A DNA stretch of 64,000 bases from a bacterium (GTDB lineage: Bacteria; Bacillota; Bacilli; Lactobacillales; Streptococcaceae). Made by a program: the position numbers and the translations under genes. Under the pieces are notes generated by a model, which made no database searches, was not told where the DNA came from, and saw nothing but the letters and a program-made list of their open reading frames with translations. Every line of letters starts with the position of its first letter. Positions within the stretch are counted from its first letter, which is position 1. Shown one piece after another: positions 41,936-50,690 of this stretch. The stretch spans positions 35,925 through 99,924 of the forward strand of contig CAJNCI010000006.1 of NCBI GenBank assembly GCA_905221215.1, in the 5' to 3' direction.

Positions 41936-42387
41936 TTGTTTACCTCCACCAATTCAATAGCGTCTGTTTGATGCAATTCTAATTTCTCTAAAAGATACTT
42001 GTCTGGCTCGCTTCCGTTCATAGCGCGGTAGACATCTGAACCTACCTTGACAAGCGCTCCATCAGTGGCAGCAGAAGTATTGACATAAACTTCTGATTTA
42101 TCCACTCCCAAGTCTTTGGAAACAACCTCTATGAAATGAAGTGAAGTTTGAAATTGGTTGTTAGAGGCTTGATTGGTCTGATATTTTGAAATCGTCACCA
42201 AAAGCATGGCCACCAAGGTCAAGGCCAAAATCATGACCAATTCCCGAAATTTAGTTCCCTTTTTATCTCGATATGCCTTAAAAGCAAAAAATCCTGTGAT
42301 AGCTAGGAGCACAATCCCAAAGCCAATCATAATCCCATTTTGTTGACTGATTTGACTTAGCACATAGTCATATGAGTAAAATTTCAT
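41932..42387 (-). CDS. DUF3290 membrane protein
   Basis: This 151-aa protein has two membrane helices (about 15-37 and 46-66) followed by a small extracellular or cytoplasmic domain ending LEKLELHQTDAIELVEVNK. It matches the DUF3290 family, nearly always encoded directly before a DUF421 gene as here (four-base overlap). The two probably form a membrane complex of unknown role. The left copy of a 35-bp direct repeat lies just upstream. Confidence 0.83.
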   Translation of the reverse strand: MKFYSYDYVLSQISQQNGIMIGFGIVLLAITGFFAFKAYRDKKGTKFRELVMILALTLVAMLLVTISKYQTNQASNNQFQTSLHFIEVVSKDLGVDKSEVYVNTSAATDGALVKVGSDVYRAMNGSEPDKYLLEKLELHQTDAIELVEVNK

Positions 42388-42435
42388 TTATTTTCACTCC
42401 CTTTCATAAAATCATTCTTCATTATAAACGAAAGA

Positions 42436-42471
42436 GAGTGATTTTTCAAACTATACGTTGGGGAAATAGAC
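42436..42471 (+). repeat. Left copy of a 35-bp direct repeat bracketing the SdpI/CPBP cassette
   Basis: GAGTGATTTTTCAAACTATA followed by CGTTGGGGAAATAGAC matches 44441-44475 with two substitutions and one T-run length difference. Confidence 0.8.
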
Positions 42472-42513
42472 ATATCAGACCAACTTCTCAAACTAATGAC
42501 TCCAGTAGCTATT

Positions 42514-43158
42514 TCAAGATTCTGATTTTGATAATTGATAAGAATAGACACTAGGAATTATCACTACAAAGAAAAGTGTCAAGAAAAACACCCAGTAAAC
42601 ATATATTTGAATAAAGGAATTTAGAAACAATAATAATCCTCCTAACACCCAAATTTTTCCAGCTAATCGATGTGTTTTTCTCCAGTTTTTATCACTCTCC
42701 AAGGTCCACGGAAGTCGAATACCGATTATATAATTTCGGTGTGTTTTTGGTAGATAATTTCCAATTAGGATCATCAAGACTCCCATAAAAATCTGAGCTA
42801 GAATCCCACTCATCATGGAATACCCCAAAGATTCTCCGTAGATAGAAATCATTGATAGACAAGATACAAAAGGAATAATCCAGTAAATCAAAACTTGTAT
42901 TTTTGAACTGATATTGCTAGATTTAGGATCCTTAATCATTAAAAATAGAAGCAACCAATGCATCAAAAGCATAAGAGCAGGCAATCCAAAGATAGCAAAC
43001 ACTTTATGATTGTAGCCATCTGCTTGACCCAGTAGATTAAAATGAGTGGGCATCTTCTCTGGCAATTGATACCAGAAAACACAACCTACAAGGGAAGGTA
43101 GTAGGATGAGAATGCTCGTAAATAATACCAATTTCTTATTGATTTTTATCTTCATCAA
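42514..43158 (-). CDS. SdpI-like immunity membrane protein (DUF1648 plus SdpI domain)
   Basis: This 214-aa protein has six predicted membrane helices. The N-terminal DUF1648 motif is YQLPEKMPTHFNLLGQADGY, and the SdpI signature is IGIRLPWTLESDKNWRKTHR. In Bacillus, SdpI protects against the SdpC toxin and is co-transcribed with the ArsR-type repressor SdpR; the same pair is present here. No SdpC-like toxin gene is seen nearby. The gene overlaps the regulator gene by 23 bases and is last in the operon. Confidence 0.85.
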   Translation of the reverse strand: MMKIKINKKLVLFTSILILLPSLVGCVFWYQLPEKMPTHFNLLGQADGYNHKVFAIFGLPALMLLMHWLLLFLMIKDPKSSNISSKIQVLIYWIIPFVSCLSMISIYGESLGYSMMSGILAQIFMGVLMILIGNYLPKTHRNYIIGIRLPWTLESDKNWRKTHRLAGKIWVLGGLLLFLNSFIQIYVYWVFFLTLFFVVIIPSVYSYQLSKSES

Positions 43159-43423
43159 AATGATCTCCTTTCAGATCTGCTAACCACACCATCATATCCT
43201 CTAAAACCGATGTATTTAACTCATAATAAATAAAGTTTTTTTCTTTCATTTCATGAATCAAATCCGCTGCTTTCAAAATCGTGAGATGGTGTGAAATAGT
43301 TGCATTAGTCAACTCGAATTGACTGGCAATTTCTCCTGCAGATAATCTACCTGCTTTGAGTAAATTTAAAATCTCTCTCCTAACTGGATGAGATAAGGCT
43401 TTAAAGCTATTTGCAAAACTCAT
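43136..43423 (-). CDS. ArsR/SdpR-type transcriptional repressor
   Basis: This 95-aa winged-helix repressor opens SFANSFKALSHPVRREILNL, the classical SdpR/ArsR start, with recognition helix NATISHHLTILKAADLI. There is no ArsR metal-binding cysteine pair, which favours an SdpR-like membrane-coupled signal. It overlaps both the CPBP gene (17 bases) and SdpI. Two inverted repeats flanking the operon promoter (44325-44404) are its probable operators, giving autorepression. Confidence 0.87.
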   Translation of the reverse strand: MSFANSFKALSHPVRREILNLLKAGRLSAGEIASQFELTNATISHHLTILKAADLIHEMKEKNFIYYELNTSVLEDMMVWLADLKGDHFDEDKNQ

Positions 43424-44306
43424 AATGCCTCCTTCCCCTTTGTAATATTAGTAGGGCTAGGAATAAGCAAGGTAGAACTGATAGAATTCCTGTCGGTGAA
43501 GGGCCCAAAATCAAGAGGCTTGAAACTTTTTCTCCTGGTAATTGAAAGAGTAACCCAATACCTGCAGTTGCATTGATTGCCCCATGAAATAGGGCAGAAG
43601 CCCAGATAGAACCTGTCTTTTCCAATAACCAGCTCAACAATATTCCTACGCTAAAACAAAATAGAAACATAGCAACAACTCCCAAAACGGGATAAGCAAA
43701 ATAAATAAGGCCATAATTATATCCTTGCAAATTGATTGGTAAATGCCATAGACTCCAAATGAGAGCAAGTAAGACATGAGTCTGGACTAGTGAAAAGCGT
43801 TCTCTTAGCACTGGATAAAGATAGCCCCGCCAACCAATTTCCTCCCCCAATGCAAAGAAACTATTAAGAAAAGGAGCGTAGGTCAAACTAGCTAGGATTT
43901 GAATCAAAGCCAAGAAAGATAAGGGAATCGGTGATTGAAGGACTCCTTTTTCTTGTAAAATAGCTTGAATAGATTCAAAACCAAGGCTGAAATTGCTAGG
44001 AAATACAAGAAAATAAAGTCCTGCTCCTAAAAAACTGATAACTGCTGGTAACCAGATAGCTAGTAAGTAAAAGCGCCAGTTGCTCTTGAGATTCACAACT
44101 AATTTAGATTTGATTCCACTAGGTTGATTCGTGATTTTCCCTAAAATAAAGACTGCAAGTGCAGGCATCCACATGACTACAATACTAGCAAGTTGACTCC
44201 ATGGAGAATTTAGACCAACACCACTTAGCCATAGTGCCAACCATATTATCCAAGCAAGGGAATAAGCCAAGACCACAAAAAGAAGGATTGTTCTCTTATT
44301 TGACAT
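43407..44306 (-). CDS. CPBP family intramembrane metalloprotease (Abi/immunity type)
   Basis: This 299-aa protein has about eight membrane helices. CPBP motifs are intact: ALGEEIGWRGYLYPVL (EExxxR), LIWSLWHLPINLQ (His) and ALFHGAINAT (His-xxx-Asn). The family includes bacteriocin self-immunity proteins (e.g. PncO/SkkI type) and Rce1-like proteases. First gene of a three-gene overlapping operon with SdpR and SdpI, which supports an envelope-stress or toxin-immunity role. No bacteriocin gene is present in the cassette. Confidence 0.87.
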   Translation of the reverse strand: MSNKRTILLFVVLAYSLAWIIWLALWLSGVGLNSPWSQLASIVVMWMPALAVFILGKITNQPSGIKSKLVVNLKSNWRFYLLAIWLPAVISFLGAGLYFLVFPSNFSLGFESIQAILQEKGVLQSPIPLSFLALIQILASLTYAPFLNSFFALGEEIGWRGYLYPVLRERFSLVQTHVLLALIWSLWHLPINLQGYNYGLIYFAYPVLGVVAMFLFCFSVGILLSWLLEKTGSIWASALFHGAINATAGIGLLFQLPGEKVSSLLILGPSPTGILSVLPCLFLALLILQRGRRHYEFCK

Positions 44307-44324
44307 ATATGTAACTTCACTTTC

Positions 44325-44404
44325 TATTTAGATATTTTTCTAAATAACATTATACACCTTTCTATTCTAAACACAAGAACTATTTAGATTTTTTTCTAAA
44401 TAGT
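44325..44404 (-). promoter_or_regulatory. Promoter and two operators of the CPBP-SdpR-SdpI operon
   Basis: Minus-strand TTGTGT (plus 44371-44376) and TATAAT (plus 44349-44354) are 16 bp apart. An inverted repeat ACTATTTAGA-N6-TCTAAATAGT (44379-44404, perfect ten-base arms) lies just upstream of the -35. A second, TATTTAGA-N6-TCTAAATA (44325-44346), lies just downstream of the -10. Same sequence and spacing, centres 56 bp apart: probable SdpR sites. Confidence 0.75.
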
Positions 44405-44440
44405 TTAGGGGATTTTTATTTTCTCAGGATAAAGTCTAAA

Positions 44441-44475
44441 GAGTAATTTTCAAACCATACGTTGGGGAAATAGAC
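44441..44475 (+). repeat. Right copy of the 35-bp direct repeat bracketing the SdpI/CPBP cassette
   Basis: GAGTAATTTTCAAACCATAC followed by GTTGGGGAAATAGAC is the direct-orientation partner of 42436-42471. The exoA promoter follows within ten bases. Confidence 0.8.
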
Positions 44476-44483
44476 CTTTTTTT

Positions 44484-44491
44484 GGTATAAT
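44484..44491 (+). promoter_or_regulatory. Extended -10 promoter of exoA
   Basis: GGTATAAT preceded by T gives TGG-TATAAT (TATAAT 44486-44491), 33 bases before the ATG. No strong -35 is visible, as usual for extended -10 promoters. Confidence 0.55.
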
Positions 44492-44524
44492 AAAATCTAT
44501 AATCTGAATGAAAAAGGTAACTTT

Positions 44525-45352
44525 ATGAAACTCATCTCATGGAATATTGATTCCCTCAATGCTGCCCTAACTAGTGACTCAGCTCGCGCGAAATTATCCC
44601 AAGAAGTCCTACAAACCTTGGTCGCTGAAAATGCTGATATCATCGCTATCCAAGAAACCAAGCTTTCTGTCAAGGGTCCTACTAAAAAACACTTGGAAAT
44701 TTTAGCTGAACTCTTTCCAAACTACGAAAACACGTGGCGTTCTTCTCAAGAACCTGCCCGTAAAGGCTATGCTGGTACTATGTTCCTCTATAAGAAAGAA
44801 CTCACACCCACTATCAGCTTCCCAGAAATCGGTGCCCCTTCTACCATGGACTTGGAAGGCCGCATCATCACCTTGGAATTTGATGAATTTTTCGTAACAC
44901 AGGTTTACACTCCAAACGCTGGTGATGGCCTTAAACGTTTGGAAGAACGCCAAGTCTGGGATGTCAAATATGCTGAGTATTTAGCTAAACTAGACAAAGA
45001 AAAACCAGTTCTTGCGACTGGCGACTACAATGTGGCCCACAATGAAATCGACCTTGCAAATCCTGCTAGCAACCGCCGTTCACCTGGATTTACCGACGAG
45101 GAACGTGCTGGATTTACCAACCTTTTGGCAACTGGATTTACCGACACCTTCCGTCATGTTCATGGCGATGTTCCAGAACGCTACACTTGGTGGGCACAGC
45201 GCAGCAAGACTTCTAAAATCAACAATACAGGCTGGAGAATCGACTACTGGCTCACAAGTAACCGCATCGCTGACAAGGTGACCAAGTCCGATATGATCGA
45301 CTCTGGAGCTCGCCAAGATCACACACCGATTATTCTAGAAATCGAACTATAA
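44525..45352 (+). CDS. exoA: Exodeoxyribonuclease III / AP endonuclease ExoA
   Basis: This 275-aa metal-dependent endonuclease acts in base-excision repair. The family pattern begins MKLISWNIDSLNAAL, with metal ligand Glu in IIAIQETKLS. ATGDYNVAHNEIDLANP holds catalytic Asp/Asn, TWWAQRSKTS follows, and the terminal RIDYWLTS and QDHTPIILEIEL carry the catalytic His. Length and motifs match pneumococcal ExoA, a well-characterised major AP endonuclease. AAAAAGG precedes the start. It is followed after eleven bases by the VOC gene, so the two are probably co-transcribed. Confidence 0.95.
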   Translation: MKLISWNIDSLNAALTSDSARAKLSQEVLQTLVAENADIIAIQETKLSVKGPTKKHLEILAELFPNYENTWRSSQEPARKGYAGTMFLYKKELTPTISFPEIGAPSTMDLEGRIITLEFDEFFVTQVYTPNAGDGLKRLEERQVWDVKYAEYLAKLDKEKPVLATGDYNVAHNEIDLANPASNRRSPGFTDEERAGFTNLLATGFTDTFRHVHGDVPERYTWWAQRSKTSKINNTGWRIDYWLTSNRIADKVTKSDMIDSGARQDHTPIILEIEL

Positions 45353-45363
45353 GGAGTTTCTTT

Positions 45364-45750
45364 ATGAACTACAATGCAGTCATTCCTGAGTTTCTTGTAT
45401 CTGACATCGAAAAATCACGCCACTTCTACTGCGACTTGCTGGGATTTTCTGTCGAATACGAGCGTCCAGAGGAGAAGTTTCTCTTCCTCTCGCTTGAAGA
45501 CTGCCAACTTATGCTAGAAGAAGGCAGCGCAGAAGAATTAGCTCAGCTGACCTATCCTTTCGGGCGCGGTGTCAATATTTCCTTTGGCATTGCAGATGTT
45601 CCTCAGCTCCACCAAAAACTGCTGGAAGCTGACTATCCTATCCATCGTCCCCTGACCAAAAGAGAATTTCGAGTGGGAGATAGCTTTATTTACCCTCACG
45701 AATTTGCAGTTTTGGATCCAGATGGCTATTTTTTAAGATTTAGCGAGTAG
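45364..45750 (+). CDS. VOC superfamily protein (glyoxalase/bleomycin-resistance-like)
   Basis: This 128-aa protein has the paired beta-alpha-beta-beta-beta modules of the vicinal oxygen chelate fold (AVIPEFLVSDIEKSRHFYCD, then EFAVLDPDGYFLRFSE at the end). The FAVLDPDGYFLRF terminus resembles bleomycin-binding proteins. Drug binding or a small-molecule enzymatic role cannot be told apart by sequence. AAGGAG is present before ATG, eleven bases after exoA. A terminator hairpin follows at 45770-45817. Confidence 0.85.
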   Translation: MNYNAVIPEFLVSDIEKSRHFYCDLLGFSVEYERPEEKFLFLSLEDCQLMLEEGSAEELAQLTYPFGRGVNISFGIADVPQLHQKLLEADYPIHRPLTKREFRVGDSFIYPHEFAVLDPDGYFLRFSE

Positions 45751-45769
45751 AAAAAATCTTTCAAATCAG

Positions 45770-45817
45770 AAAAAGGCATATTGTCAGGTCTTGAAAAATC
45801 TTGATAATATGCCTTTT
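45770..45817. terminator. Terminator after the exoA-VOC unit
   Basis: AAAAAGGCATATTGTCA pairs with TGATAATATGCCTTTT, allowing one mismatch, around an 18-base loop. Confidence 0.8.
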
Positions 45818-45914
45818 ATGATGGAAAAACCTTCTAAATGTTAGCTAATAAGTTAATTTTTGCCCATTTTTATTATATTCGTTCGTTTTTTATCTCAAAA
45901 CACTAACAAAATAT

Positions 45915-45943
45915 TTGATTTCTAAAGTTATTTAGTGTAAAAT
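45915..45943 (+). promoter_or_regulatory. Promoter of the xpt-pbuX operon
   Basis: TTGATT (45915-45920) and TAAAAT (45938-45943) are separated by 17 bp. Transcription would start about 30 bases before the riboswitch aptamer. Confidence 0.65.
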
Positions 45944-45982
45944 AAAAACATTGGCACAAGCCTATTTAAAATTGAATATCGT

Positions 45983-46123
45983 TTTACTTGTTTATGTCGT
46001 GAATTGGCACGACGTTTCTACAAGGTGCCGTAACACCTAACAATAAGTAAGTCGGCTTGAGGGGATGGTCTTTGGGCCATGCCTATTTTGAGGACTTGCT
46101 TAGAGATTAAGTAGGTCCTTTTT
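45983..46123 (+). promoter_or_regulatory. Guanine (purine) riboswitch with terminator controlling xpt-pbuX
   Basis: The aptamer at 45983-46052 has P1 strands TTTACTTGT/ACAATAAGTAA, P2 GTCGTG/CACGAC, junction GTTTCTAC, and P3 AGGTG-CCGTAA-CACCT. This is the streptococcal variant of the xpt guanine aptamer. The expression platform has terminator GGACTTGCTTA-GAGA-TTAAGTAGGTCC plus T5 (46092-46123). The 3' strand of P1 (TAAGTAAGTC) can pair with GACTTGCTTA to form the competing antiterminator. Guanine binding therefore should cause termination. The long 435-base gap before xpt is explained by this leader. Confidence 0.88.
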
Positions 46124-46185
46124 CTATTTCTTGCTAGAAACTCTAAACAAGCAAATGGATTGGCTTTTAGACTTTAGGAGGTCTT

Positions 46186-46767
46186 ATGAAATTATTAGAA
46201 GAGCGCATTCTCAAGGATGGGCATATCTTGGGTGATAACATTCTCAAGGTGGATTCCTTTTTAACTCACCAAGTTGACTTTAGCTTGATGCGAGAGATTG
46301 GTAAGGTTTTTGCGGAAAAATTCGCTACTGCTGGCATTACCAAGGTCGTAACCATTGAAGCGTCAGGCATTGCCCCAGCCGTTTTTACTGCCGAAGCCTT
46401 AAACGTTCCCATGATTTTCGCAAAGAAAGCTAAAAACATCACCATGAATGAAGGCATCTTAACTGCCGAAGTCTACTCCTTTACCAAGCAGGTGACCAGC
46501 TCCGTTTCCATCGCTGGAAAATTCCTCTCACCCGAGGACAAGGTCTTGATTATTGACGATTTCCTTGCTAATGGCCAAGCAGCTAAAGGCTTGATTCAAA
46601 TCATCGAACAGGCCGGTGCAAGAGTCGAAGCGATTGGTATCGTGATTGAAAAATCCTTCCAAGATGGCCGTGATTTGCTTGAAAAAGCAGGCTATCCTGT
46701 CCTATCACTCGCTCGTTTGGATCGTTTTGAAAATGGTCAAGTCGTATTTAAGGAGGCAGATCTCTAA
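46186..46767 (+). CDS. xpt: Xanthine phosphoribosyltransferase
   Basis: This 193-aa cytosolic PRTase converts xanthine plus PRPP to XMP in purine salvage. It starts [20 protein letters not shown], and the PRPP-binding motif [17 protein letters not shown] is typical of Xpt/GPRT. AGGAGG precedes ATG. It lies downstream of a guanine riboswitch and overlaps pbuX by one base (TAATG), so uptake and salvage are co-expressed when guanine is low. Confidence 0.95.
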   Translation: MKLLEERILKDGHILGDNILKVDSFLTHQVDFSLMREIGKVFAEKFATAGITKVVTIEASGIAPAVFTAEALNVPMIFAKKAKNITMNEGILTAEVYSFTKQVTSSVSIAGKFLSPEDKVLIIDDFLANGQAAKGLIQIIEQAGARVEAIGIVIEKSFQDGRDLLEKAGYPVLSLARLDRFENGQVVFKEADL

Positions 46768-48029
46768 TGCAAACTCAAGAAAAACACTCGCAAGCAGCCA
46801 TTCTTGGCTTGCAGCACTTATTAGCCATGTACTCAGGATCTATCCTGGTTCCCATCATGATTGCGACAGCCCTTGGCTATTCAGCTGAGCAGTTGACCTA
46901 CCTGATTTCCACAGATATCTTCATGTGCGGGGTGGCAACCTTCCTCCAACTCCAGCTCAACAAATACTTTGGAATTGGACTACCAGTCGTTCTCGGAGTT
47001 GCTTTCCAATCAGTCGCTCCCTTGATTATGATTGGGCAAAGCCATGGTAGTGGTGCTATGTTTGGTGCCCTTATCGCATCAGGGATTTACGTGGTTCTTG
47101 TTTCAGGCATCTTCTCAAAAGTAGCCAATCTATTCCCATCTATCGTAACTGGATCTGTTATTACTACGATTGGTTTAACCTTGATTCCTGTCGCTATTGG
47201 AAATATGGGAAATAACGTTCCAGAGCCAACTGGTCAAAGTCTCTTACTTGCAGCTATCACTGTACTGATTATCCTCTTGATTAACATTTTTACAAAAGGA
47301 TTTATCAAGTCTATCTCCATTTTGATTGGTCTAGTTGTCGGAACTGCCATTGCTGCTAGCATGGGCTTGGTTGACTTCTCCCCTGTTGCAGCAGCACCTC
47401 TTGTCCATGTCCCAACTCCACTCTACTTTGGGATGCCAACTTTTGAAATCTCATCTATTGTCATGATGTGTATCATCGCAACGGTTTCTATGGTTGAGTC
47501 AACTGGTGTTTATCTGGCCTTGTCTGATATCACAAAGGATCCAATCGACAGCACGCGCCTGCGTAACGGTTACCGTGCAGAAGGTTTGGCCGTACTTCTC
47601 GGAGGAATCTTTAACACCTTCCCTTACACAGGATTTTCACAAAACGTTGGATTGGTTAAATTGTCAGGTATCAAGAAACGCCTGCCAATCTACTACGCAG
47701 CTGGTTTCCTTGTTCTCCTTGGACTCCTTCCTAAGTTTGGCGCCCTTGCCCAAATCATTCCGAGCCCTGTCCTCGGTGGTGCCATGCTGGTGATGTTTGG
47801 TTTTGTATCGATTCAAGGGATGCAAATCCTCGCCCGTGTTGACTTTGCTAACAATGAACATAACTTCCTTATCGCAGCTGTATCCATCGCTGCAGGTGTC
47901 GGACTCAATAACAGTAATCTCTTTGTCAGCATGCCTACAGCCTTCCAAATGTTCTTCTCAAACGGAATCGTTGTAGCCAGCCTACTCGCTATTGTCCTCA
48001 ATGCAGTACTGAATCGTAAAAAGAAATAA
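46767..48029 (+). CDS. pbuX: Xanthine permease PbuX (NCS2 family)
   Basis: This 420-aa membrane protein of the nucleobase:cation symporter-2 family has about 12-14 predicted helices. Family motifs are HLLAMYSGSILVPIMIATAL near the N-terminus and TVSMVESTGVYLALSDIT with the conserved Glu. GLAVLLGGIFNTFPYTGFSQ is the NCS2 signature. It imports xanthine at the cell membrane for Xpt. Translation is coupled to xpt by the TAATG overlap, and a terminator follows two bases after the stop. Confidence 0.95.
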   Translation: MQTQEKHSQAAILGLQHLLAMYSGSILVPIMIATALGYSAEQLTYLISTDIFMCGVATFLQLQLNKYFGIGLPVVLGVAFQSVAPLIMIGQSHGSGAMFGALIASGIYVVLVSGIFSKVANLFPSIVTGSVITTIGLTLIPVAIGNMGNNVPEPTGQSLLLAAITVLIILLINIFTKGFIKSISILIGLVVGTAIAASMGLVDFSPVAAAPLVHVPTPLYFGMPTFEISSIVMMCIIATVSMVESTGVYLALSDITKDPIDSTRLRNGYRAEGLAVLLGGIFNTFPYTGFSQNVGLVKLSGIKKRLPIYYAAGFLVLLGLLPKFGALAQIIPSPVLGGAMLVMFGFVSIQGMQILARVDFANNEHNFLIAAVSIAAGVGLNNSNLFVSMPTAFQMFFSNGIVVASLLAIVLNAVLNRKKK

Positions 48030-48030
48030 G

Positions 48031-48056
48031 AAAAAGAGGTGCGAGCCTCTTTTTTG
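48031..48056 (+). terminator. Terminator of xpt-pbuX
   Basis: AAAAAGAGG-TGCGAG-CCTCTTTTTT is a short GC-closed stem with T6. Confidence 0.85.
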
Positions 48057-48061
48057 TTTAT

Positions 48062-48466
48062 CTATATCCTTACCTGTCTATCTTCTGACCTTTGGCCTGT
48101 GACAAACATGGTGAAGGTTGCTTTGCAGACATTTTTGCCTTCTTGATTGGTGATATCCACATCCACGACACAGGTTGTGCGACCTTGATGGACACATTCC
48201 CCTTTAATGGTCAGCACATCGTCAAGTTTTCCTGCCTTGAGATAGTTGATAGAGGATTGAAGTGTCACTCCATCAAGTCCTAGCGAGATGACCACCAAAC
48301 CACTGATTTGATCACATAGTGTGAATAGATAGCCACCATGAGCATTGCCATAGTAGTTGAGCGACGAGTCCACTACTTTGGTCGTCACCACAACGTGACC
48401 ATCTCCCATTCTTTCAATTTCGTAATTTTCAAAGGCAGATATAGCGTCAAAATGAAAATCTTTCAT
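48062..48466 (-). CDS. PaaI-type hotdog-fold thioesterase
   Basis: This 134-aa cytosolic acyl-CoA thioesterase-like protein has the hotdog signature NYYGNAHGGYLFTLCDQISG. The Asn/His-Gly-Gly and Asp positions correspond to the PaaI/YbgC active site. The C-terminal strand is CKATFTMFVTGQ. Its substrate is unknown. AGGAGG lies five bases before the ATG at 48464-48466, so the start is there (MKDFHFDAI) and not at the in-frame ATG seven codons upstream. It lies between convergent pbuX and the gal operon, single-gene. Confidence 0.87.
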   Translation of the reverse strand: MKDFHFDAISAFENYEIERMGDGHVVVTTKVVDSSLNYYGNAHGGYLFTLCDQISGLVVISLGLDGVTLQSSINYLKAGKLDDVLTIKGECVHQGRTTCVVDVDITNQEGKNVCKATFTMFVTGQRSEDRQVRI

Positions 48467-48535
48467 GGTTTCCTCCTGATATTTCAAACGACACTATGAT
48501 ACTACTTTTTATAGGACTGTGCAAGGAGAAAGCTC

Positions 48536-50023
48536 CTAGTCTGGCAAAATTCCGACCTGCTCTACAAAGCGCATAAAGGCTGCCTGTCCTTGCTCTGTCT
48601 GCTTGTAAACTCCTGCATCCTCCAGAACACGCGCAAAGATGGCACCTACAGAGTCCTTGACGATTTCAAGGGCTTTTTCTTTATCTGCTAGGTCTGGATA
48701 TTTGGCTTTGAGCTGGTCTGCCCATTCCTGATGATAAGAGGCAACTGTATCCCCTTCTCCAACTAGATAGCTAGCGACTTGTTCCACTTCCGCTTTCAGA
48801 CGTGGTGGCAAAATAGCCAAGCCCATGACCTCAATCAAGCCGATATTTTCCTTCTTGATATGTTGGACATCCTTGTGGGGATGATAGATGCCATCAGGAT
48901 GCTCTGACGATGTCTGATTGTCTCTCAAAACCAAGTCCAACTCAAACTGTCCATTGCGTTTACGGGCAATCGGTGTGATGGTATGGTGTGGTGTTCCATT
49001 ACTTTCTGCCAAAATCTGCACACTTGGATCTGAATACTGACGCCATTCCAGCAAAATCTTATCAGCCAAGTTGATCAATTCCTCTTTGGAATCCGAGGTC
49101 AAACGTAGCACTGACATCGGCCACTTGACAATCCCAGCCTTGACCAGCTCAAAACCAGCAAATCGGAAAGTCTTTTGCAGAGGAGCCAATTCCATAGGAA
49201 ATACGTGACGGCCTCCCTGATAGTGGTCATGAGTTAGAATAGACCCCCCCACAATCGGCAAGTCAGCATTCGAACCCGCAAAATAGCCCGGAAACTGCTC
49301 TACGATAGCCAACAAACGTTCAAAACTCTGACGGCTGATAGCCATGGGACTATGCTGACCGTCTAAGAAAATACAGTGCTCATTAAAATAAGCATAAGGC
49401 GAATACTGGAAACCCCACTCCTGATCAGCCATTTCAAAACGGATAATGCGGTGGTTGCTGCGAGCTGGATGGTTAACCCGACCATGATAGCCTTCGTTCT
49501 CTATACAAAGCTGACATTGGGGATAATTGCTAGCTTGCACCAACTTGGCCGCCGCAATCTCTTTCGGATCTTTTTCAGGCTTAGAGAGGTTGATGGTAAT
49601 CTCAAGTTCTCCGTAATCAGATGGAACACGATAAGCAATATTTTTAGCAATGGCCTTGAGTTTGATGTAGTCGTTTTTCTGGCTAAGTTGGTAGAAATCT
49701 GCTATTGCCCGTTCGGGAGATTGGGCATAGGTTGCCCAGAAGTCACTATTGACCTGACTCGGACAAGGGGTCACCAAGTCCATCAGTTCAGCACCGAGGA
49801 TTTCACGCGCAGTCTGACTATCCTCAATCGTCTCTAATCGAACGGCCTCCTCAACCAGCTGGTCCTTGAGGTCAATCAAGTTATCCAGATTAGTCTCAAC
49901 TTCCAAAACACCTTCTCCCACTCGTGCAAAAACACGATTAGTTAGGTAGATTCGATCCATTTCCTCAAAGGTACTTTCAGCAATGACTTCTGTGATAAAT
50001 GCATCTAGAACTCTCTTACTCAT
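48536..50023 (-). CDS. galT: Galactose-1-phosphate uridylyltransferase (Firmicutes type)
   Basis: This 495-aa Leloir enzyme exchanges UMP between UDP-glucose and galactose-1-phosphate. It belongs to the long Firmicutes GalT class, with [38 protein letters not shown] holding the active-site His, and [14 protein letters not shown]. Its start overlaps the HAD phosphatase gene by four bases (ATGA). It is the last gene of galK-HAD-galT. No galE is adjacent; the epimerase must lie elsewhere. Confidence 0.94.
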   Translation of the reverse strand: MSKRVLDAFITEVIAESTFEEMDRIYLTNRVFARVGEGVLEVETNLDNLIDLKDQLVEEAVRLETIEDSQTAREILGAELMDLVTPCPSQVNSDFWATYAQSPERAIADFYQLSQKNDYIKLKAIAKNIAYRVPSDYGELEITINLSKPEKDPKEIAAAKLVQASNYPQCQLCIENEGYHGRVNHPARSNHRIIRFEMADQEWGFQYSPYAYFNEHCIFLDGQHSPMAISRQSFERLLAIVEQFPGYFAGSNADLPIVGGSILTHDHYQGGRHVFPMELAPLQKTFRFAGFELVKAGIVKWPMSVLRLTSDSKEELINLADKILLEWRQYSDPSVQILAESNGTPHHTITPIARKRNGQFELDLVLRDNQTSSEHPDGIYHPHKDVQHIKKENIGLIEVMGLAILPPRLKAEVEQVASYLVGEGDTVASYHQEWADQLKAKYPDLADKEKALEIVKDSVGAIFARVLEDAGVYKQTEQGQAAFMRFVEQVGILPD

Positions 50024-50679
50024 TGATTCTCCTTCTTACTTTCTAAATAGTCTCTGACAGCATCTAAATCCTGAAAAACTTGTTCTGTTTTATTTAAGAA
50101 AGACTGTGCTGGCATTTTCAAGTCTGGAATACAAATAACTGGTATCCCAGCTCTATAGGCTGCTTCAATCCCTGCTTCACTATCTTCTAATACTAAGCAA
50201 TTCTCTGGTAAAACATTCAAATCACTACAGGCCTTTAAAAATATATCGGGGTAAGGTTTGCTTCGCTTTACATCTTTTGCAAAAACTAGATGGTCAAATA
50301 GGGACAGTATACCATTGCTATCCAAAATCATTCTAGCTCGAGATTCAACACTTGATGTTGCTAAAGCGATTGGAATACCTTCTCTTTGCAAAAAAGCAAG
50401 CAAATTTTTAGCACCTTTTTTTAAATTTACACCTTTGGCTAATATTCGAGCTTCCAGTTCATAAACTTTTTCCAAGGTTTGGTCAAAGTTCCAAGGTAAA
50501 TCATAGGTGTCCAAAAATCGTTGAACATTCTCCTCTTCCCTATGTCCACTGTATTCTCTAGAATATGTTTCTTCTGTGAAAGGAATTCCAAAGTCTGCAA
50601 GCAATTCTTGATAAACTTTTAGAGAAATGATCTCAGTATCAGCTAATAAGCCATCTAAATCAAATATTACAGCGTCCAT
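50020..50679 (-). CDS. HAD-superfamily hydrolase, beta-phosphoglucomutase/YcjU-like, within the gal operon
   Basis: This 219-aa class C1-capped HAD enzyme has nucleophile motif [10 protein letters not shown] (residues 7-16), motif II ALATSS, motif [13 protein letters not shown] and motif [15 protein letters not shown]. The sequence is closest in style to sugar phosphatases and beta-phosphoglucomutases. It sits between galK (eleven-base gap) and galT (four-base overlap). A role in hydrolysing or isomerising a sugar phosphate of galactose metabolism, such as relieving Gal-1-P stress, is inference. Base composition is more AT-rich than galK and galT, hinting at a later insertion. Confidence 0.85.
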   Translation of the reverse strand: MDAVIFDLDGLLADTEIISLKVYQELLADFGIPFTEETYSREYSGHREEENVQRFLDTYDLPWNFDQTLEKVYELEARILAKGVNLKKGAKNLLAFLQREGIPIALATSSVESRARMILDSNGILSLFDHLVFAKDVKRSKPYPDIFLKACSDLNVLPENCLVLEDSEAGIEAAYRAGIPVICIPDLKMPAQSFLNKTEQVFQDLDAVRDYLESKKENQ

Positions 50680-50690
50680 TTACTGCTCTC

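Noticed and set aside
42514..44306. Complete SdpABC-like toxin/immunity system
   Set aside because: Only repressor, SdpI and a CPBP protein are present. No SdpC-like toxin or SdpAB maturation genes are visible.
42436..44475. RUP element for the repeat at each end
   Set aside because: I cannot match the 35-bp sequence to the RUP consensus from memory, and it is shorter than a full RUP. It is reported only as a direct repeat.
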